64,000 nt of DNA, taken from positions 55,823-119,822 of the forward strand of contig CALAJK010000028.1 of assembly GCA_937922795.1 (NCBI GenBank), given 5' to 3'. The translations under genes and the position numbers were made by a program. The stretch is from an uncultured Anaerolineae bacterium. GTDB lineage: Bacteria; Chloroflexota; Anaerolineae; Aggregatilineales; Phototrophicaceae. Each line of letters starts with the position of its first letter. Position 1 is the first letter of the stretch. A model generated the notes under the pieces. The model was given only the letters and a program-made list of their open reading frames with translations, was not told the DNA's origin and did no database searches. Shown piece by piece: positions 58,772 to 64,000 of this stretch.

Positions 58772-59686
58772 TCAGTTCTTATCCGACCAAAATAATGCCG
58801 GCAGGCTGTCGAGCGCTCGCGCCAGACGAGTCCCATGCCAGTGCAGCAGCGAGCCATCTACCAATATAATACGCCCTTTGTGAGCTGCTGGCACGTCCAA
58901 GCTGGCAAACAGCGGAATATGCGTCGCATCGAAGGCGAACGGCTCGCTCGGAAGCAGGATCACATCCGGCTGAGCGGCGACGACTTCATCCCAGGTGATC
59001 CGCGGGTAGCGGGTATCGCGTTCCGCTGCGCGCGGGTCGTCCGGCGAATACGCCTCCGCTTCTCCGAGATCGGCTCGCAGCGGGTAGCGCCGCTGGCGCT
59101 CGCCAAACACGTTGACCGCGCCGCACACCCGGAGCAGATCGTGCGCGTAGGTATCCGCGTTGAAAGTCATGAGCGGATCTAGCCAGATGGGCACGAATAC
59201 CCGGCAGGGGTTCGCAGCCAACTGCTGCTCGCCCAGACGCCGCACCCAATCCAGCGTCTGCTCAATCAACCGGACACGCGGGACCATGACCGGCTCGTCA
59301 AAGACGTACATGATGTTCCACAGCAGGTTGATCGCATCGCTCACCGTCCGCGGGAACGTCACCCACACCGGCACGCCGGCAGCTTGCAGCGCCTGCACAT
59401 CCTCCCTGCGGTTTTCCTCGCGGTTGGCGATGACCAGATCGGGAGCTAGCTCGATGATCCGCCGGATGTCCGGGTTCTTCGTGCCGCCGATGCGCGGCAG
59501 GCGCGCTACGCCCTCAGCGGGATGCACGCAGTAGTCGGTGACGGCCACCAGCCGGTCGCCCAAATTGAGATCGAACAGCGACTCGGTCACGCTAGGAACC
59601 AACGACACCACCCGGCGCGGCGGCTGCGCCACGGGCGTCTCCATCTGGTAGCCATACGTCCATCTCTGTTCTGAGTCCATAGTCAA
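58772..59686 (-). CDS. BtuF-like (TroA superfamily) binding protein without signal peptide
   Basis: Helical-backbone substrate-binding fold. RRVVSLVPSVTESLFDLNLGDRLVAVTDYC and PRIGGTKNPDIRRIIELAPDLVIA match the cobalamin/iron-siderophore binding group. Unlike usual members, the N-terminus is polar (MTMDSEQRWTYGYQ) with no signal peptide or lipobox, so as annotated the protein would stay in the cytoplasm. No ABC permease or ATPase gene is nearby. The ATG overlaps the purA stop as ATGA. Confidence 0.85.
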   Translation of the reverse strand: MTMDSEQRWTYGYQMETPVAQPPRRVVSLVPSVTESLFDLNLGDRLVAVTDYCVHPAEGVARLPRIGGTKNPDIRRIIELAPDLVIANREENRREDVQALQAAGVPVWVTFPRTVSDAINLLWNIMYVFDEPVMVPRVRLIEQTLDWVRRLGEQQLAANPCRVFVPIWLDPLMTFNADTYAHDLLRVCGAVNVFGERQRRYPLRADLGEAEAYSPDDPRAAERDTRYPRITWDEVVAAQPDVILLPSEPFAFDATHIPLFASLDVPAAHKGRIILVDGSLLHWHGTRLARALDSLPALFWSDKN

Positions 59687-60969
59687 AAACGAACCAGTTG
59701 GTCGCGCTCCGGCCCCACGCTCACCGCCGAAACCGGCACCTCACACAAGGCGGCGATGCGCTGGATGTACTGCAGCGCAGCTTCGGGCAGATCAGCGGCC
59801 TGTCGCGCCTGTGAGAGATTTTCCTGCCAGCCGGGCAGCGTCTCATAGATTGGCTCTACCCGTTCTAGCGCCTCAGCCGCTGCCGGCGGAAACGCCAGCG
59901 TCTGGCCATCGAGACGATAGGCCACCGCTAGCTTCAGCGCAGTAAAACCGCTGAGGACGTCGAGCTTCGTCAGCACCAGCTCGGTGAAACCATTGATGGC
60001 CGCCGCGTAGCGCAGCATCACGCCATCCAGCCAGCCGCAGCGGCGGGGGCGTCCGGTCGTGGTGCCGTACTCATCCCAGAAATGCTCGCCCGTGCCGCGC
60101 AGACGGTCGCCTACCTCATCATGCAGCTCCGTCGGCATCGGCCCGCTGCCCACCCGCGTGCTGAAGCACTTGGCCGCGCCGACCACCCGATCAACGGCGC
60201 CCGGCCCGATGCCCAGGCCGGTTAGCGCGCCGCCGGCGGTCGGCGATGAGCTGGTCACAAACGGGTAGCTGCCATGATCTACATCGAGCAGCGTCCCTTG
60301 TGCGCCCTCGCACAGCACCCGCGCGCCGGCGCGCAGCCGCTCATACAAGAACACGGCGGTATCAGCAATATAGGGCTTGAGCCGGGCAGCGGCTTCACAA
60401 TATGGCTCCACCGCTTGTTCCACGTCGAGGGGTTCCATCCCCTGAGCGGCTAACGTCTGGTTGGCGCTTTTTATGGCGTCGCGCAGACGCTCAGCGAAAC
60501 GATCCGCCTCCAGCATCTCGCCCGCACGGATGCCGCGCCGTCCAGTTTTATCTAAATACGCCGGGCCGATGCCGCGCAGCGTCGTGCCGATCGCCTGACT
60601 GCCGCGCGCCTGCTCTGATGCCCGGTCCAGGGCGATGTGCGCCGGGGTGATCAGGTGCGCCCGCGCGCTGATCAGCAGCCGCGCCGGTTCAACTGGCACG
60701 CCCATCTGCGCCAGGTGTTCGATCTCTTTGACCAGGTTGACCGGATTGATCACCATCCCATTCCCCAGCACGCATACGACCCGTTCGTGCAGGATGCCGG
60801 ACGGCACCATATGCAGTTTGAAAACCTGGTCGCCAACATACACCGTGTGGCCGGCGTTGTCGCCGCCGCCATAGCGCGCCACAATGTCGGACTCAGCCGC
60901 CAGCCAGTCGGCAACGCGACCTTTGCCTTCGTCGCCCCACTGAGCGCCCACCAGAATTGTCGCTGGCAA
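59683..60969 (-). CDS. purA: Adenylosuccinate synthetase
   Basis: Commits IMP to AMP by joining aspartate with GTP. The N-terminal loop GAQWGDEGKG, YGGGDNAGHTV, GTTLRGIGPAY and the later EGAQGTLLDVDHGSYPFVTSS and TTTGRPRRCGW are all in place. Length of 428 is normal. It is embedded in a long minus-strand operon with mainly unrelated enzymes. Confidence 0.97.
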   Translation of the reverse strand: MPATILVGAQWGDEGKGRVADWLAAESDIVARYGGGDNAGHTVYVGDQVFKLHMVPSGILHERVVCVLGNGMVINPVNLVKEIEHLAQMGVPVEPARLLISARAHLITPAHIALDRASEQARGSQAIGTTLRGIGPAYLDKTGRRGIRAGEMLEADRFAERLRDAIKSANQTLAAQGMEPLDVEQAVEPYCEAAARLKPYIADTAVFLYERLRAGARVLCEGAQGTLLDVDHGSYPFVTSSSPTAGGALTGLGIGPGAVDRVVGAAKCFSTRVGSGPMPTELHDEVGDRLRGTGEHFWDEYGTTTGRPRRCGWLDGVMLRYAAAINGFTELVLTKLDVLSGFTALKLAVAYRLDGQTLAFPPAAAEALERVEPIYETLPGWQENLSQARQAADLPEAALQYIQRIAALCEVPVSAVSVGPERDQLVRF

Positions 60970-60996
60970 GTCTTCCCCCTTATCCTTCGCCGCGCG

Positions 60997-61659
60997 TCAT
61001 GGCTGCGCGCGATAATTTGCCCCCAACGCGATCGCCACCCGCCCGCGTCCCCATGCCTCGACCTCGCCATCTGGACCGAGCGCCAGCGCCGAGCCGGCGC
61101 CGATCCCGATGGCGATACCCTGTGGCTGCTGCGCTAGGACGAGCCGGGCCAGGGATGAGTCCGATAGAGACTCCGTATCTGGCATGACCAGGGCATCCAT
61201 CAGCCAGGTCAGGCCGCGCGCAATGCCATCGGCGGTCGGCACCCACGCGCCGAACGCCATGGCGCTCAGCCCCTCGGCCACCACCACGGCGCCGTTTGCA
61301 TAAGCGCTTCGAATGCCCTGTACTGCCGCACCGATCAGCCCGGCGCGCGCTTCCTCTGCGCTCGTCCCCCCCTCGATCACGATCATGCCGGCCTCTGCCA
61401 GCCGGCTGGTCAGCGTCTGATCATCCTCCGCCAGCACGTCAACCACATACCCTGACGGCGCGCCCAGATCCTCCAGATCAGCCAAGACCTGTTCGCTGGC
61501 GTCCGCCGAGGGTCGAAACGAGATACACGCCACGCCGCCATCGGCGGCCATCCGCCCCAACGCTTGAGCGCGCAGCAGGCTGCCCGCCTCGCCTGCGCTC
61601 GCCAAAACCAACCAACCGCGGCCATCCAGCCAGTGAATGACCTGATTACGCGCCATCAC
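60997..61659 (-). CDS. Hypothetical protein, possibly class I glutamine amidotransferase/S51-like
   Basis: A 220-residue alpha/beta protein I cannot assign firmly. The pattern IVIEGGTSAEEA...IRSAYANGAVVVAEGLSAMAFG resembles the nucleophile elbow of cyanophycinase/dipeptidase E-type (S51) proteins, where a GGD/GG turn precedes a GxS serine (here about S132). The rest of the expected triad is not evident, so activity is doubtful. Its start overlaps the M20 gene stop by four bases. Confidence 0.55.
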   Translation of the reverse strand: MMARNQVIHWLDGRGWLVLASAGEAGSLLRAQALGRMAADGGVACISFRPSADASEQVLADLEDLGAPSGYVVDVLAEDDQTLTSRLAEAGMIVIEGGTSAEEARAGLIGAAVQGIRSAYANGAVVVAEGLSAMAFGAWVPTADGIARGLTWLMDALVMPDTESLSDSSLARLVLAQQPQGIAIGIGAGSALALGPDGEVEAWGRGRVAIALGANYRAQP

Positions 61660-62843
61660 TGCTCTGGCAGGACATACTCCGCCACTGCGGCCGCCAGCAG
61701 CGTCACCCCCAATGGCAGCGCCTCTTCATCGAAATCGAAGCGGGGGTGATGATGGCCGTAGTAGACGTCGCGATCGGCCAGGGCTGCTCCCAGGAAAAAA
61801 TACATGCCGGGAATATCGGACATGAACAGCCCCACATCTTCTGAGCCCATCGTGCGCTCGTTCAAATTTAACCCTTCAGCGCCCACATAGCGCTCAAACA
61901 CCGGGCGCAGGCGCTCGCCGACTTCGGGATGGTTGATGACCGGCAGCACATGATGATTAACCTGGAGTTCACAGGTGCAGCCCATAGCGCTGGCGATCCC
62001 AGTGCTGATCTCTCGCATACGCTGTTCAACGCGATCCCTCACTGCCAGCTCGAAGGTGCGGATCGTGCCGCGCATCTCTACTTCCTGCGGGATGACATTG
62101 AACGCTGTTCCGGCCTGCAGCCAGGTCACCGATACCACCGCCCCATCCAGGGGGTTCACATTGCGGCTGACGATCGTCTGGAAGCCGCTGATGATCTGAG
62201 CCGCACAAACCACCGGGTCTACCGTGGAATGCGGGGCCGCCGCGTGTCCGCCCTTGCCGCTGATCTTCAGCGTGAATGCCGACGACCCGGCCATCACCGG
62301 ACCGTCCGCCACCCCCAGCGAACCCAACGGCATGCCGTTCCACAGGTGCAGCCCCAGGCAGACATCTGGGCGCGGGTTCTCCAGGGCGCCATCGGCGATC
62401 ATCGCTTTGGCCCCGGCGACCACTTCCTCCGCCGGCTGAAACACGAATTTGACCCGGCCTGCCATCCGGTCTCGATACTGAGACAGCACCTGTGCCACGC
62501 CCAAGGCGATCGCCGTGTGGCCATCATGCCCGCAAGCGTGCATGGTGCCGGGCATCGTCGAGGCATACTCAACGTCATTCTCCTCCAGCACAGGCAGCGC
62601 GTCCATATCGGCGCGCACCAGCACGGTTGGGCCGTCAAGATCGCCTTCGAGCAAACCGATCACGCCGGTCTTGCCGACGCCGGTCTGGACTTCCAACCCC
62701 AACTGCATCAGCGTATCGGCGACGATGCCGGCCGTCCGCCGCTCCTCAAACGCCAGTTCAGGATGCCGGTGCAAATCACGGCGGCGAGCGATCAACAGCT
62801 CGCGCAGGCGGTCAGCTTCGGCTCTAAAGTCAATGGTGGGCAT
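61656..62843 (-). CDS. M20 family amidohydrolase
   Basis: Zinc or manganese amidohydrolase like N-acyl-L-amino acid amidohydrolase/hippuricase. The motif MHACGHDGHT holds the metal ligands, with VFQPAEE, the dimerisation-domain entry GKGGHAAAPHSTVDP, and the C-terminal MGSEDV and HHPRFDFDE. Length is 395. The acyl substrate is unknown. It lies 10 bases after the PIG-L gene. Confidence 0.92.
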   Translation of the reverse strand: MPTIDFRAEADRLRELLIARRRDLHRHPELAFEERRTAGIVADTLMQLGLEVQTGVGKTGVIGLLEGDLDGPTVLVRADMDALPVLEENDVEYASTMPGTMHACGHDGHTAIALGVAQVLSQYRDRMAGRVKFVFQPAEEVVAGAKAMIADGALENPRPDVCLGLHLWNGMPLGSLGVADGPVMAGSSAFTLKISGKGGHAAAPHSTVDPVVCAAQIISGFQTIVSRNVNPLDGAVVSVTWLQAGTAFNVIPQEVEMRGTIRTFELAVRDRVEQRMREISTGIASAMGCTCELQVNHHVLPVINHPEVGERLRPVFERYVGAEGLNLNERTMGSEDVGLFMSDIPGMYFFLGAALADRDVYYGHHHPRFDFDEEALPLGVTLLAAAVAEYVLPEQ

Positions 62844-62853
62844 GCGGTTCCCT

Positions 62854-63573
62854 TCAGCGTTCGAACGTGATCACGCGGAACAGATCCATATAGCGCGGTT
62901 GGCCGGCCGGCGCTTCCGGGTCCACATTGCTGCGGATGCGCGCCTCCATCGCTTCCATGTCATGGATCTGCGTCTTGTGTTCCCGCAGCGCTTTGATCTT
63001 CAGATCGATATAGGCCGTCACATCAACCTTCGTCGTCGGGTCAGGTGTCCCACAGATATACACCTGTCGCACCTTGTGAATCGGCAGTTTTTCGTCGCGC
63101 GTCAGCTCTGGAAAGATCAACCGATTTCGAGCCGACGGCGCGACAGCCTCCAGCGTGGCCGCCCCGATGGCGCGGTGATCGGGGTGGTTGATGCTGCGCG
63201 TCCCATACCAGTAGACGTTGGGATCACAGGTGACGACGATATCCGGGCGCTTCAGGCGGATGAGCCGCGTGATATCGCGCCTGAGTTCAAGCGTCGGCTG
63301 GAGTTCACCGTCCAGATACCGCAGGAAAATCACCTCTTGAACGCCCAGAATGGCGGCGGCACGGCGCTCTTCCTCTTCGCGGATGAGCGCCAGCCGTTCT
63401 GACGTCATCTCTGGATCGTCGCTGCCCTTGTCGCCGCTGGTGGCCAGCACGAACGTGATGCTAGCGCCCTCAGCCGACCAGCGCGCGAAGGTGCCGCCGC
63501 AGAAGAATTCTGGATCATCAGGGTGGGCGAACACCGCCATCACCCGCAGCGGTGACGTTGATTCTTCAGCCAT
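62854..63573 (-). CDS. PIG-L family deacetylase
   Basis: Zinc-dependent N-acetylglucosamine-type deacetylase fold. AHPDDPEFFCGGT carries the metal site (H17, D19-D20) and NHPDHRAIG supplies the third ligand. The family includes MshB and BshB of low-molecular-weight thiol synthesis, and antibiotic-tailoring enzymes. No other thiol-synthesis genes are visible, so the substrate stays open. Confidence 0.9.
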   Translation of the reverse strand: MAEESTSPLRVMAVFAHPDDPEFFCGGTFARWSAEGASITFVLATSGDKGSDDPEMTSERLALIREEEERRAAAILGVQEVIFLRYLDGELQPTLELRRDITRLIRLKRPDIVVTCDPNVYWYGTRSINHPDHRAIGAATLEAVAPSARNRLIFPELTRDEKLPIHKVRQVYICGTPDPTTKVDVTAYIDLKIKALREHKTQIHDMEAMEARIRSNVDPEAPAGQPRYMDLFRVITFER

Positions 63574-63636
63574 AGTCCTCCTCTGCCGGATAGCATAGTT
63601 CAGGCTATCCGCTTCAACCCATGCCGGCGAGATCGC

Positions 63637-63999
63637 TCATTTGTCGCCCGCCGCTTTGCCCGGTTTGGCGCCGCAGTCGCACGGTCCGTCGCCATGTCGT
63701 GAGCATGGCTCTTTTGCCTTCTTCTGCAGCGCTTCCCATTCCTCTAATGGCATCACATCTTCCCGCTTCACCAGCGCTCGCACGTCTCCCACTAACACTG
63801 TGACCGCATCTTGAAGCGGGTGCACATCCAGCACCTTGCCTTCGCCCTGCGGCGTCATCACCCGTTTGTTTTTCTTGGGCAAATGCTTGCGGGCTTCTAC
63901 ATACTGTTCATACTCGTACACCAGGCAGCAGCGCAGCCGCCCGCACATACCCGTGATCTCCGACGGATTGAGCGAAATCCCCTGCGCCTTAGCCATCTT
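63637..63999 (-). CDS. ricT: PSP1-domain protein RicT (5' end cut by window)
   Basis: Only the C-terminal part is visible; the frame is still open at the window edge (KMAKAQGISLNPSEITG), so the start lies outside. The motif GMCGRLRCCL, whose cysteines bind an iron-sulfur cluster in the RicAFT complex of Bacillus, is intact. The end carries an additional Cys/His-rich stretch, CSRHGDGPCDCG. It is probably the first visible gene of the PIG-L-M20-purA operon. Confidence 0.9.
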   Translation of the reverse strand, partial: KMAKAQGISLNPSEITGMCGRLRCCLVYEYEQYVEARKHLPKKNKRVMTPQGEGKVLDVHPLQDAVTVLVGDVRALVKREDVMPLEEWEALQKKAKEPCSRHGDGPCDCGAKPGKAAGDK

Positions 64000-64000
64000 G

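Overview
The window is a gene-dense, GC-rich bacterial chromosome segment made almost entirely of housekeeping and envelope genes. Several traits point to an aerobic member of the Chloroflexota, probably Anaerolineae-like. These are the many secreted or lipid-anchored proteins with Thr/Pro-rich linkers, a PknB-type kinase with an extracytoplasmic NBR1-like domain, a SARP/BTAD-type regulator, heme A synthesis next to a cytochrome c, and gene sequences of the type seen in that phylum. This placement is inferred from protein character alone; there is no rRNA gene in the window.

Layout. 1-11 kb: ftsY (cut by the window edge), prfB, rpoC without rpoB and with its own leader, a secreted glycoside hydrolase lipoprotein, and gyrA. 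11-18 kb: a BTAD regulator, the (p)ppGpp enzyme Rel, moeA, a VKOR-type thiol oxidase, an S1-domain protein and a lipoprotein. 18-25 kb: an envelope operon (beta-propeller membrane protein, M23 peptidase, repeat-built PPC protein) that diverges from a LysM/L,D-transpeptidase gene. 25-31 kb: a Ser/Thr kinase with an HD hydrolase, class II fumarase, Mn-type superoxide dismutase and an EamA transporter. 31-39 kb: an epimerase-obg-nadD-solute-binding operon, then a hypothetical, a degenerate receiver protein and an AAA ATPase. 39-44 kb: an MBL hydrolase, the tig-clpP-clpX proteostasis operon, tRNA-Leu(TAG), a GbsR/MarR-like regulator and tRNA-Arg(CCG). 44-53 kb: a TIR-SUMF1 fusion, a glycosidase/solute-binding pair, an orphan ParA and three glycosyltransferases. 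52-58 kb: a heme A/cytochrome operon that continues into rqcH and ppk2. 58-64 kb: a long minus-strand operon from a RicT/PSP1 gene (cut by the edge) through PIG-L, M20, an S51-like protein, purA and a BtuF-like protein to an orphan histidine kinase.

Promoters resemble sigma70/sigmaA sites. rpoC and gyrA share a TTGAC-17-TAGAAT arrangement with the same ten bases at and after the -10 box. tig and the AAA ATPase gene share an identical extended -10 stretch. Several strong intrinsic terminators sit between convergent genes. I see no CRISPR array, transposase, integrase, phage gene or replication origin. No clear new multi-gene system stands out. The strongest leads are a TIR-SUMF1 fusion with a substituted NADase glutamate and a palindrome at its transcription start, a Rel enzyme with an intact HD site but a RelA-type acidic synthetase motif, a gyrase A subunit without the GyrA-box, and an attenuator-like leader before rpoC.
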